NCBI GenBank assembly: GCA_020634815.1 | Contig: JACKBA010000002.1 | Location: 62,001-126,000 of the forward strand | Source of the DNA: Caldilineaceae bacterium | GTDB lineage: Bacteria > Chloroflexota > Anaerolineae > Caldilineales > Caldilineaceae | Direction: 5' to 3' | Length of the DNA: 64,000 nucleotides | In this document: positions 17,352 through 27,950 of the stretch, one piece after another | Layout: each line of letters starts with the position of its first letter | Numbering within the stretch: the first letter of the stretch is position 1 | Translations under genes and position numbers: made by a program | Notes under the pieces: model-generated | The model's database searches: none | What the model was told of the DNA's origin: nothing | What the model saw: only the letters and a program-made list of their open reading frames with translations

Positions 17352-17704
17352 CACGGCTCCGGCAGCGTCTCACCCACCAGGACGGTGGTCCACGGAATCG
17401 CCTCCAGGCGTTCCACCGGGATCGGCTGGCCGGACACTTCGCTCACGCCGTAGACGCCGTTGTCGAGACGCTCCAGCGCGTGCTCGATCTGGCGGAGCCG
17501 CCCTTGCGCGCGGTGGATATTCTCCAACTCGCTCTCCTTCTGGAAGATGCGCGTGGACTCGTCGCCCAGATCGTCGACGCCGGCCGCCTCGCCGTAATCC
17601 GGGTCGCCGATGTCGCGGCGCCACCCGTCGATCTGTGCCTGAATCTCCGCCAGTTCGGATTCGAGTAGTTGCCGAAAGTGGCTCAACTGTTGCTTGGTCA
17701 GCAT
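17351..17704 (-). CDS. TraR/DksA-family protein lacking zinc cysteines (YteA-like)
   Basis: A 117-residue protein with the DksA coiled-coil N-terminus (LTKQQLSHFRQLLESELAEIQAQIDG) and acidic DDLGDESTRIFQ, followed by the family C-terminus. Where canonical members have a Cys4 zinc finger, here the sequence is GVYGVSEVSGQPIPVERLEAIPWTT, with Ser and Val instead of Cys. Such Cys-less forms resemble Bacillus YteA. DksA family members modulate RNA polymerase; whether this one does is open. The ATG at 17704 has GGAG at the right distance. Confidence 0.8.
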   Translation of the reverse strand: MLTKQQLSHFRQLLESELAEIQAQIDGWRRDIGDPDYGEAAGVDDLGDESTRIFQKESELENIHRAQGRLRQIEHALERLDNGVYGVSEVSGQPIPVERLEAIPWTTVLVGETLPEP

Positions 17705-17747
17705 CGTCACTCCAATCTACAAGGTGTGGTTGCCAGGTATGCGGCCG

Positions 17748-18878
17748 TCATGCCGTCAGATGAATCAACGTGATCTGCGGGCCGGCCCGGAAGCGCAGCG
17801 GGATGCCTTCCCCCAGACCGCGCGAGATGTAGACGTGCGTCCTGCCCTGGCGGAAGTAGCCCGACACGTTCTCGCGCGCCAGGTACTCGACCTGCGTGTG
17901 CGCCGGCCCCCAGAAGGGTACGACGATTTGCCCGCCATGCGTGTGACCGGAGAGCACCACATCCACGTACGGCAGTTGCGGGCTGGCGATGATATCGGGG
18001 TTGTGGCTGAGCAGCACGACCGGCGCGCCATCCGGGATCGCGCTGAGCGAATCGCCCAGATGCGGTCGCCCTTCCAGCACATCGTCGACGCCAGCCAGAT
18101 AGAGGTCGAGACGCTCGTCCGGCCGGTGTAGGTGCAGCGCCCGGTTGTGCAGGACGGTCATACCCCATTCTGCCAGCGCCACAGTAAGTGCTTCAGTATT
18201 GTTGCTGCCCGTGCGCCGGCCGTCAAGTGGCGTGTTGCGCACGTACTGTACGTAACGCAGCCAGCGCGTGCCGGCCGCGGCCAGCCGCTGCACCGGGTTA
18301 CGCCCCGCATCGCGGCGCCGCTCCTCGGCCCGGTAGGTGCGCCACATGCGCGGCAGCGCCTCCTCCATGGCGTAGTGAGTGTAGTCATGGTTGCCGAAGA
18401 CACCAAACGCCCCCAAACGGGGCGGCGGCACGGCATCGAGCAGGCGCAGCACATTCTCCAGCCCGGCGTCGAAATGAATGAAGTCGCCCGTGTGAACGAG
18501 CAGGTCATACTCGAGGTCGCGGGTCAGGTCCGCGATGCGGTCGATCTTCTTGCGCTCGCGCGCGGTGCGCCGCCCGCCGTGGAAATGCGAGTCCGTGAGT
18601 TGCAGGATGCGCAGCCCGCCCGCCGGCAAGCGCGCCGCAGCGTGCGGCAGCCGGATCGTCAGGCGCTCCAGCCGGATGTCCATGGGCTCGATCAGCAGCG
18701 CATAGCCGAGCATCCCGGCCGTCAGCGCGCCGCCGGCAAATGCCAGGCCGGCGCCCCAGAGCAGCGGAACATGGCGGGCCGGCGCCCCCCCATCTGGCAG
18801 GCAGGTAGCAGGTTGGGTAGGTGAAATCGAGCGCGCCTCAACTTTAGCTGACCCGATCATGTCGTTCATCTCTGTCAT
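17748..18878 (-). CDS. Membrane-anchored metallophosphoesterase (YkuE-like)
   Basis: A protein of about 376 residues. A hydrophobic segment near residues 40-62 (LLWGAGLAFAGGALTAGMLGYALL) anchors it, with the catalytic domain probably outside. Calcineurin-like motifs occur in order: QLTDSHFH, VHTGDFIHFD, VFGNHDY, LLSHNPDII and SGHTHGGQI, all five metal and catalytic blocks. Family members hydrolyse phosphodiesters or lipid head groups. Several ATGs lie close together; I chose 18878, which has GGAA upstream, but 18869 or 18890 are possible. It is divergent from transketolase. Confidence 0.85.
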   Translation of the reverse strand: MTEMNDMIGSAKVEARSISPTQPATCLPDGGAPARHVPLLWGAGLAFAGGALTAGMLGYALLIEPMDIRLERLTIRLPHAAARLPAGGLRILQLTDSHFHGGRRTARERKKIDRIADLTRDLEYDLLVHTGDFIHFDAGLENVLRLLDAVPPPRLGAFGVFGNHDYTHYAMEEALPRMWRTYRAEERRRDAGRNPVQRLAAAGTRWLRYVQYVRNTPLDGRRTGSNNTEALTVALAEWGMTVLHNRALHLHRPDERLDLYLAGVDDVLEGRPHLGDSLSAIPDGAPVVLLSHNPDIIASPQLPYVDVVLSGHTHGGQIVVPFWGPAHTQVEYLARENVSGYFRQGRTHVYISRGLGEGIPLRFRAGPQITLIHLTA

Positions 18879-19047
18879 TGTTTCCAGCATAGCAGAGCGT
18901 CGCAGCGCCGACAATTTTGCACGGGAGCCTGGGTCTATCTGTCCTCAAGTTGACAAGCGGCGGTGTCTATTGGACAATTTCCCTGACAGTTCAGCGCAAA
19001 TGCGTTTGAAATATCACGGCGCTCATTTCAAAATAGGATGCAAAGCA

Positions 19048-21093
<2,046 letters not shown>

Positions 21094-21095
21094 GA

Positions 21096-21200
21096 GAATT
21101 GGAGAATTGGAGATTAGGAGGTTGAGAGATTGGAGATTGGGTGGTGCGACAACCCTCAATCCACCAATCTCATAATCTCCAATCTCCAATCTCTATTCTC
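21096..21200. repeat. GAGATTGG short repeat cluster (family A), intergenic
   Basis: Between the transketolase stop and the DUF6391 start, units of GAGATTGGA or GAGAATTGG are followed by the reverse complement (CAATCTCCAATCTCC). The stretch can fold back on itself. The same units recur at 50998-51056 and inside the megasynthase linkers (40970-42780). Confidence 0.8.
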
Positions 21201-21221
21201 ATTCTTACCGGTACACTTCCC

Positions 21222-21713
21222 ATGATCACGACCCTTACCTCCACCATCCGCCACACCCGCCAGCACCATGCCATCGAGCATGCCACGCTGATGATCCTGG
21301 CCGAGCGCTTCCCCGGACGGCGCATGGTCGGCTACAGCGACCCGGGCGGCTTCACCCTGCTGGCCGACGTGCCGGTGGAGGCGGTGCGCCGCGCGCTGAC
21401 TGACGCCATGCTGCGCCTGCAAGCCGGCGAGAGCTACCTGGCCATCCACCCGCGCTGTGGCACCAACCTGCTGGCGACGGGCGTGCTGGTGACGTTGGCC
21501 GCGCTGGCCGGCAGTGCAGGCGCGCGCCGCGACTTCCTGAGCCGCTTTGCCCGGTCGCTGATCCTGGTGCTGCCGGCGCTGGTCGTCGGGCCGGGCGTGG
21601 GAATCCACCTGCAACGGTACACGACCCTGGCCGACGTCACCGATCGCTGGGTCAAGGATGTGCGCCCGCTGGAACTTGGTGGCCTGCGCGCGACCCGCGT
21701 CAGTTTCGAGTAA
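21222..21713 (+). CDS. DUF6391-like membrane protein
   Basis: A 163-residue protein. It begins with a His-rich motif (RQHHAIEHATLMILAERFPG), then GGFTLLADVPVEAV, AGESYLAIHPRCGTN, and two hydrophobic segments (about residues 85-105 and 113-135) likely to be membrane helices. The combination matches the DUF6391 family found in cyanobacteria and Chloroflexota. The HAIEHAT motif might bind metal. The function is unknown. ATG 21222 was chosen because it begins the conserved region; sequence upstream is the repeat cluster. Confidence 0.7.
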   Translation: MITTLTSTIRHTRQHHAIEHATLMILAERFPGRRMVGYSDPGGFTLLADVPVEAVRRALTDAMLRLQAGESYLAIHPRCGTNLLATGVLVTLAALAGSAGARRDFLSRFARSLILVLPALVVGPGVGIHLQRYTTLADVTDRWVKDVRPLELGGLRATRVSFE

Positions 21714-21726
21714 TTGCCCCGGTATC

Positions 21727-22800
21727 ATGATCTATCTCTATCTGGCCGCCGACGAATATCTCGCCGCTGAGCGCATCGCCGCCCACAAAGCATCGCTGGG
21801 CGACCCGGAGATGGCGAGCCTGAACATGGCGGAGTTGACCGGCGCCGCAGCGACGCCTTCAGCCGTCATGGCCGAAGCGTCCATGATGCCCTTCCTCTCC
21901 GAACGGCGCCTGGTCGTCGTGCGCGGGCTGCTCGACGCGCTGGACAAACGTATGGGCCTCAGCAAGAGCACGGAAAGTGCCGCCTACCAGGAAGCGGCGC
22001 AACTCCTCGCCAATCTGCACACGATCCCCGACACCTGCATCCTCGTGCTTGTGGATAACTCTGTGGATAAGCGGCGCGGGTTGTGGAAAGGTTTTGTCCA
22101 GCCCGCGTCCGGCGATCGTCCAGAGCGCAAGATCGACGGGCTGGATGCGCTGATCAAGGCCAAGGTGATCGAAGCCGAGACACTGACAACGCCCGATCCC
22201 AAGACGCTGCCCGGCTGGCTGCAAGCGCGGGCGAGGGCGCGCAACATCGCCATCGAAGGGGGGGCGGTCGCCGTGTTGTGCGACTTTGTCGGCGGCAACC
22301 TGCGCCAGCTCGACAACGAACTGGAGAAGCTCGCGCTCTACGCCGACGGCCGGCCCATCACGCCGCAGGATGTGCGGGCCATGGTGAGCGATGCCAGCGA
22401 GGAGATGATCTGGAATCTCACCGACGCGCTGGCGCAGCGCCAGCCGGCCAAGGCGATGCAGGCATTGCGCGAACTCCAGCGCAACGACCAGAACCCCATC
22501 GGCATGCTCTCGGCCATCGCCCGCCAGTACCGCATGCTTATCGAGATCAAGAGCATCATGGCGGCCGGGCAGAGCAACAAGTTCGACATCGCCAAGCAAC
22601 TCGGCTACGCCGCCTTCCCCGTGGAAAAGGCCATGCGCCTGGTCAACCAGTACACCTTCGACGAACTGGAGCATGCCATGGAGCGCCTGCTGGAGGCCGA
22701 CGTTGCCATGAAGACCGGCGCCGACCAGAACACCGAGATCGACGTTCTGGTTGCCGAATTGTCCGTTCGCCAGCGACGCCAACCTGCCCGCGCCGCCTGA
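21727..22800 (+). CDS. holA: DNA polymerase III subunit delta
   Basis: A 357-residue clamp-loader subunit that opens the beta clamp. N-terminal features are a YLAADEYLAAERIAAHK start and SMMPFLSERRLVVVRGLLDAL. The C-terminal collar region (DALAQRQPAKAMQALRELQRNDQNPIGMLSAIARQYRMLIEIK) is typical of HolA. Length matches the family. It lies 13 bases after the DUF6391 stop and 7 bases before recF, consistent with a replication/repair operon. Confidence 0.9.
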   Translation: MIYLYLAADEYLAAERIAAHKASLGDPEMASLNMAELTGAAATPSAVMAEASMMPFLSERRLVVVRGLLDALDKRMGLSKSTESAAYQEAAQLLANLHTIPDTCILVLVDNSVDKRRGLWKGFVQPASGDRPERKIDGLDALIKAKVIEAETLTTPDPKTLPGWLQARARARNIAIEGGAVAVLCDFVGGNLRQLDNELEKLALYADGRPITPQDVRAMVSDASEEMIWNLTDALAQRQPAKAMQALRELQRNDQNPIGMLSAIARQYRMLIEIKSIMAAGQSNKFDIAKQLGYAAFPVEKAMRLVNQYTFDELEHAMERLLEADVAMKTGADQNTEIDVLVAELSVRQRRQPARAA

Positions 22801-22807
22801 AACGCCC

Positions 22808-24064
22808 ATGCTGCTGACCCACCTCTCCCTTACCCATTTCCGCAACTACCGCCAGTTGGAGCTGGACTTCACCGGCCCGCTGGTGTTGCTACAGGGGCGC
22901 AACGCGCAGGGCAAGACCAACCTGCTCGAAGCGATCTTCATGCTCGCCACCAGCAAGCCGGTGCACGCGCTCAACGAGCGGGAGATTGTCGACTGGCTGG
23001 CCGGCGAGGAGCCGATCCCCTATTGCCGCATCGCCGCCGACGCCACCATCGACGGCCGCGCCACCGCGCTGGAGATCATCCTGACCCCGCGCGGCGACGG
23101 CGTCAACTTCACCAAGCAGATCAAGATCAACGGCGTCGCCAAACGCAGCATGGACCTGGTGGGCGTGCTGCGCGCCGTGCTCTTTTTGCCCGAAGACATC
23201 AAGCTCGTCGACGGCGGCCCTTCCGAGCGACGGCGCTATCTCGACGTGGCGCTCTGCCAGATCGACCGCGCCTACTGCCGCGCGCTCTCGGCCTTTCAGC
23301 GCGTGCTGCTCCAGCGCAACAGCCTGCTCAAGAACCTGCGCGAGCAAAACGTCAACCCGGCCGCGCCGGCGGTCGATGCCCAGCTCGCCTTCTGGGACGA
23401 GAAGCTGGTGCAGCATGGCGCCGTCGTCGTCGCCCGGCGCCACAACTTTCTTGGCGAACTGGAACTCTACGCGCGCGAACGCCACGCCGACCTGAGCGCA
23501 CAGCGCGAGCAACTGGCCTTGCACTACCTGCCCAGTTTCAACCCGGGCCACCTCTCTGACAGCGATTTCGAGCTGCTGGGCGATGGGCTGCTCACGGATG
23601 TGTCGCCCGTCACGCTGGATGTGGCCGCAGTCGGCGCTGCCTACCTGCACAAGCTGGCAAGCCGCCGCGCCCGCGAGATCGCCGCCGGCACCACACTCTA
23701 CGGGCCGCACCGCGACGATCTGCGCTTCCTGGCCAACGGCCGCGATCTGCGCACCTATGGCAGCCGCGGCCAGCAGCGCAGTGCCGCGCTCTCGCTCAAG
23801 CTGGCCGAGGTGCGCGCCATGACCGCTGCTACCGGCACGGCCCCGCTCCTCCTGCTCGACGATGTCATGAGCGAACTGGATGCCGAGCGGCGCAGCATGT
23901 TACTCGCCGTAATCGAGGACGTGCCACAGGCCATCGTCACCACGACGGATTGGGATGATTTCACGCCCGGCTTCAGGCACCGTTCGCAGCTTTTTCATGT
24001 ACAATCGGGGCACGTAACGCCGGTCTCGCACACGGAGGTTTCGCAAGAAGTCGATAGCGGCTGA
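22808..24064 (+). CDS. recF: DNA replication and repair protein RecF
   Basis: A 418-residue SMC-like ATPase that loads RecA at single-strand gaps. It has a Walker A motif (GRNAQGKTNLLEA), the FLPEDIKLVDGGPSERRRYLD block, the signature motif (SRGQQRSAALSLKLAE) and Walker B (LLLLDDVMSELD), followed by the D-loop and TTTDWDDF. Slightly longer than the ~370-residue norm because of a C-terminal tail of about 35 residues. ATG 22808 begins the conserved LTHLSLTHFRNY. Confidence 0.95.
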   Translation: MLLTHLSLTHFRNYRQLELDFTGPLVLLQGRNAQGKTNLLEAIFMLATSKPVHALNEREIVDWLAGEEPIPYCRIAADATIDGRATALEIILTPRGDGVNFTKQIKINGVAKRSMDLVGVLRAVLFLPEDIKLVDGGPSERRRYLDVALCQIDRAYCRALSAFQRVLLQRNSLLKNLREQNVNPAAPAVDAQLAFWDEKLVQHGAVVVARRHNFLGELELYARERHADLSAQREQLALHYLPSFNPGHLSDSDFELLGDGLLTDVSPVTLDVAAVGAAYLHKLASRRAREIAAGTTLYGPHRDDLRFLANGRDLRTYGSRGQQRSAALSLKLAEVRAMTAATGTAPLLLLDDVMSELDAERRSMLLAVIEDVPQAIVTTTDWDDFTPGFRHRSQLFHVQSGHVTPVSHTEVSQEVDSG

Positions 24065-24138
24065 AAGCTCGGCAGCAGCGGGCGGCCCGATTCGGGATCG
24101 CCTGCCTCGCCGCTTTTCCGCTACGGTAGCACCGAATC

Positions 24139-27100
24139 ATGTCCGGATATCGTTTGCTCAAACACCGCCAATACGAGCGCACCGCCGAACACCTGCCCGA
24201 CTCGATCCGGCGCAAAGCCGAGTGGGCGCAGGTGTTGCTGGGCACGCGCGGCCGGACACCCAACGTCAAGACGACCAGCGGCTACAACGCGCGCTGGCGG
24301 CGCACCCCCGTCCAGGGTTATCACTACTACCTGTGGTGGATCCCGCTGAGCGAGAGCCAGCTTGCCGGCAGCTTGAGCAACGGCGCCGGGCAGACCATCC
24401 TCGTCTACAGCATTCGCCACCACGACGAGACCGACGACCCCATCGATCTGGCCTCCATCGACGACTTCGAGGAGATCGCGCTGACCGCGCTCGACCCGCG
24501 CTTCGACGAGCAGCGCGCCGTCGGCCGCCACGTCGATGGCGTGGAGACCGCGCTGGCCACCGTCAAGGGGCTGCCCGGCAGCGGCAAGACCATCTCGCTC
24601 TTCTACCTGGTGCGCGACCTGGCGCTGCAGTCGAACCTTCAGCACCTGCTCTACGTCACCTATACCTCGCGCCTCAAGCGCGCGGCGCGTGATTTTCTGG
24701 CTGCCCAGGCGCCGGAGATGGAAGGCCGCGTCCACATCCGCACGCTCACTGAACTGGAGAAGGAGATCACAGGGCTGCCGACCTATGTCGACCCGCTGGG
24801 CGAACTGGCCGACTTCCAGCGTTATCTGGATCGGCAACCGGCATCGACCCTGGGCACCTGGCGGCGCTACCCGGCCAGCCTCTACACGGAAGTACGCGCC
24901 CACATTCTGGGCCGCACCTTCCCCGCCGGCTACTCGCTGCCCGAGAGCCGCCTGGCCGAAGCCGTTTTCAGCGAGGGTCATTTCGACGCTACCGCCTATG
25001 CCGCCGCGCGCGGCCTGACCGGCGACGAAGCGGGCGCCGCCATTCGCCTGGCTGCGCGCCTGCGCGAGGATCGCTTCTTCCTCGACCAGACGGCCGCCGG
25101 CCGTGCGCTGACGCTCGTAGGCCAGCGCAAGCTGCCGGCGTGGCTGCGGCAGATCGACGGCCTCATCGTCGACGAAGTGCAGGATCTCACGCTGCTCCAG
25201 ATCGCGCTGCTGGCCGAGCTGGCCCGCGTGCGCGCCCGGGAGCGCAACGGGCGCATGGCGCTGGTCGTGGCCGGCGACGAGTCGCAGATCGTGCAGCCCA
25301 GCGGCTTCGACTGGGGCGTCACCAAGGACCTGCTGCGGGAAGTACTGCACGTCAATCCCAGCGAATTCGAGTTCCGCCACCAGCGGCGCTCGCCCCGCAA
25401 CCTGGCCTATCTCATCGACAACTCGTGGAATTTTTACGTCACCCTGCCCAAGGCGCTGCGCCCGAGCGCCAACCGCCAGAGCTTTCTCGACGAGGGTGAC
25501 GTGGAGTTGGCCGTCGCCACGCACCGGCCCGACGCCGCCGAGGAAAACGGCCGGCTGCTCATCTGCCCGCTGCCCGAACACTTGCAGGCCGGCGGCGATG
25601 CGGCAATTGCGCACTGGCGCACCTTTGCCGAGGAACTGGCCGAGCTGCCCGGGCGCGCGCTGGTGGACCTCACCGGCAGCGTGTCGGCCCCGGCCCTGGG
25701 TGGCGAGGAGAGCAAGGCAGGCGAGGTCGTCTTCACGGCACGCGAGATCAAGGGCCTGGAACGCAACACCGTGCTGATCCTGGGGCTCAACGAGACCTAC
25801 CGCCAGGCCATGCGTCTCGCCGACATCACTAGCGACAGCCCGCCGCTCTTCGAGGCGCGCCGGCTCATGGACGAGATGCGCGTCGCCATCAGCCGCTCGA
25901 CCGACAAGCTGGTGCTCTTCGAGACGCCCGACGCCGCGGTGCTCGAAGCATTGAACATCGACCACATCGCCGGCCACTACACCACGACCTGGGGTGCGCT
26001 GCGCGACCTGCTGCGCACCGAGGAGATGTCGGAGATAGAAGTCGTCGAGGGCTATCTGGATGAAGTGGACGATCTCGTGGAGCGCGGACGTTGGGACCAG
26101 GCCAAACGGCGCAACCGGCGCGCGCACGAGTTCGCCGTGCAGATCGAGGATCGTTCGCTCCAGCGCGAGGCACAGGCGCAGTTCGTGCAGATTCATCTCC
26201 AGGAAGCGGACGAGGCCCTTGAACGCGGCGAGCTGATGCAGGCGCTGGCGCTCAATCACCAAGCGCGCGAACTGGCCGTGGCGCTTGGCGATCCTGCCGT
26301 GCTCGACGAAGTGGAGGAACAGGCCGTCCTGCTGCGCGCGGCGGTCGAGTCCGAAGTCATGCAGATCGTGCAGGGCATCGATGCCGGCAGTGAGGACCCG
26401 GCGGCCATCTTCCGCAAGATCGACCGGTTACGGTTGCTGGTCGAAGCCGTCGACGACGCACAGTTGCAGGGGCTGGTCGACGAGGCGGCTGTGGCGTCGG
26501 GATGGCAGTGGGGTATCCGCCTGATCAAGGGCGGTCCCGAAGCCGGCGCGCAGTTGGCGAAGCTCTTCGACGAACTTGCCCGCACGATGGAACGGCAGAA
26601 GGACAAGACGGGTGCGCGGCTGGCCACTGTCGTCGCCCAGCGCTACCGCACGATTCCGCACGCGTCGTCACTCACGACGGAGCAGTTGCAGGCATTGTTC
26701 AGCGCAATCGCCGACTACCTGCGCATCGTCGCCTCACTGAAGCTGGAGACGGAGGCCTATGCGTTTGTCGCCCACTGGATCGAAGAGAGCTTCGACCAAC
26801 TGCGCGAGCAGAGCACGCTCTATTACGCGTGGGCGGTCCTGGCCGAACGCTACAACAGCCTTGCCGGCTATGTCGCCATGGACGACCGCCTGTGGGATCT
26901 GGAGAACCGTGTCGAGTTGCATGCCGGGCCGGGGTGGACCACCGAGGCGGACGATGAAACCGTGTTGCGTTTCGGCGCTTTCATCGCCGCGTACAACGGC
27001 GACGCACACGATGCCTCGCTCGCGTGGGAAAAGCTCGGCGAGACCGAGTTGGCCATCGCCCAGGCGCGTGAGGCCGGCGAGATGGAGCGCGCCTACAATC

Positions 27101-27318
27101 TCCTGCGCCGCGCCGGCCTGGCCATCCCCGAAGAACTCTCCACGGCCGTCAAGCTCGCACGCCAGGCGGCGCAGATGGCCGCCAAGCAGCAGGGTCTGCG
27201 CCGCGCCGAGCGGCGCGCGCTGGCCGGCCAACTGGCGGACTTGCTGAGCAAGCTCGATGCCGCCGGCACTGTCGATCCGAGCGACGAAGCGGACGACGAA
27301 GCTTTCCTCGCTGAATAG
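24139..27318 (+). CDS. Large UvrD/Rep-type SF1 helicase with RelE-like N-terminus and helical C-terminus
   Basis: A 1059-residue protein. Residues about 1-75 (HRQYERTAEHLPDSIRRKAEWAQ, then RWRRTPVQGYHYYLWWIPL) recall a RelE/HigB-type toxin fold. Walker A is GLPGSGKT near residue 145 and Walker B LIVDEVQDLT near 344. GDESQIVQPSGFDWG and FRHQRRSPRNLAYL fit motifs III-IV, and EIKGLERNTVLILGLNE with MRVAISRSTDKLVLFET fits motifs V-VI of UvrD/Rep helicases. Residues about 630-1059 are Glu/Ala/Arg-rich helices resembling TPR-type repeats. It likely unwinds or translocates on DNA; the partner is unknown. Confidence 0.8.
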   Translation: MSGYRLLKHRQYERTAEHLPDSIRRKAEWAQVLLGTRGRTPNVKTTSGYNARWRRTPVQGYHYYLWWIPLSESQLAGSLSNGAGQTILVYSIRHHDETDDPIDLASIDDFEEIALTALDPRFDEQRAVGRHVDGVETALATVKGLPGSGKTISLFYLVRDLALQSNLQHLLYVTYTSRLKRAARDFLAAQAPEMEGRVHIRTLTELEKEITGLPTYVDPLGELADFQRYLDRQPASTLGTWRRYPASLYTEVRAHILGRTFPAGYSLPESRLAEAVFSEGHFDATAYAAARGLTGDEAGAAIRLAARLREDRFFLDQTAAGRALTLVGQRKLPAWLRQIDGLIVDEVQDLTLLQIALLAELARVRARERNGRMALVVAGDESQIVQPSGFDWGVTKDLLREVLHVNPSEFEFRHQRRSPRNLAYLIDNSWNFYVTLPKALRPSANRQSFLDEGDVELAVATHRPDAAEENGRLLICPLPEHLQAGGDAAIAHWRTFAEELAELPGRALVDLTGSVSAPALGGEESKAGEVVFTAREIKGLERNTVLILGLNETYRQAMRLADITSDSPPLFEARRLMDEMRVAISRSTDKLVLFETPDAAVLEALNIDHIAGHYTTTWGALRDLLRTEEMSEIEVVEGYLDEVDDLVERGRWDQAKRRNRRAHEFAVQIEDRSLQREAQAQFVQIHLQEADEALERGELMQALALNHQARELAVALGDPAVLDEVEEQAVLLRAAVESEVMQIVQGIDAGSEDPAAIFRKIDRLRLLVEAVDDAQLQGLVDEAAVASGWQWGIRLIKGGPEAGAQLAKLFDELARTMERQKDKTGARLATVVAQRYRTIPHASSLTTEQLQALFSAIADYLRIVASLKLETEAYAFVAHWIEESFDQLREQSTLYYAWAVLAERYNSLAGYVAMDDRLWDLENRVELHAGPGWTTEADDETVLRFGAFIAAYNGDAHDASLAWEKLGETELAIAQAREAGEMERAYNLLRRAGLAIPEELSTAVKLARQAAQMAAKQQGLRRAERRALAGQLADLLSKLDAAGTVDPSDEADDEAFLAE

Positions 27319-27381
27319 CCTGCCCATTTGTGCTATACTTGCCCCCGACAGGCGAACGCGTTCTGCAAAGGAGTTGGTGCA

Positions 27382-27936
27382 ATGGTTGTCGCACAAGCCG
27401 AATCCAAATTGATGACCGGCGAAGAACTGCTCGACATGGGCGATGTCGGTCCCGCCGAACTGGTCGAAGGAGTATTGGTCCCCATGAGCCCGACGCAAGG
27501 CGAACACGGAATCTTGGAAGCAATGCTAACAACCGCCCTGTTTTCATTTGCAGCGCAGCACCGGCTGGGTTGGGTGTTGAGCGGCGAGGTCGGGTTCTAT
27601 ACACAGCGCACCCCCGACACCATCCGCGCTGTAGATGTTGCCTTTGTCTCCAAGGAGCGCCAGCCGGAACGCCCCACGTCGTTTCTGACCGTTGCCCCTG
27701 AACTTGTCATTGAAATTGTATCGCCCTCCGATCGGTGGAGCGAGATTCGCAAGAAGATCGGCGAATACTTTGCCGCGGGTGTCGACCGGGTCTGGATTGT
27801 CGAGCCCGAACGCCACAAGGTTGCCGTCTTCAGCGGACCGACCAAAATGATCGAACTGGCCGAAGCTGATACGCTACGCGGCGAAGGTGCGCTTGCTGGC
27901 TTCGAGCTGGCAGTAGGCGACCTCTTCACTGACTGA
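27382..27936 (+). CDS. Uma2 family protein (DUF820, PD-(D/E)XK-like)
   Basis: A 184-residue protein with the Uma2 order: LMTGEELLDMGDVGPAELVEGVLV, PTQGEHGILEAML, GEVGFYTQRTPDTIRAVDVAFVS, PELVIEIVSPSDRWSEIRKKIGEYFAAGVDRVWIVEP. The Asp of RAVDVAF, Glu of VIEIVSP and Lys of IRKKI form the PD-(D/E)XK-like site. The family is highly amplified in cyanobacteria and Chloroflexota with unclear function. The ATG at 27382 follows AAAGGAG. A TATACT -10-like hexamer is at 27334. Confidence 0.88.
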   Translation: MVVAQAESKLMTGEELLDMGDVGPAELVEGVLVPMSPTQGEHGILEAMLTTALFSFAAQHRLGWVLSGEVGFYTQRTPDTIRAVDVAFVSKERQPERPTSFLTVAPELVIEIVSPSDRWSEIRKKIGEYFAAGVDRVWIVEPERHKVAVFSGPTKMIELAEADTLRGEGALAGFELAVGDLFTD

Positions 27937-27950
27937 ATTCTTCCGCCGCC

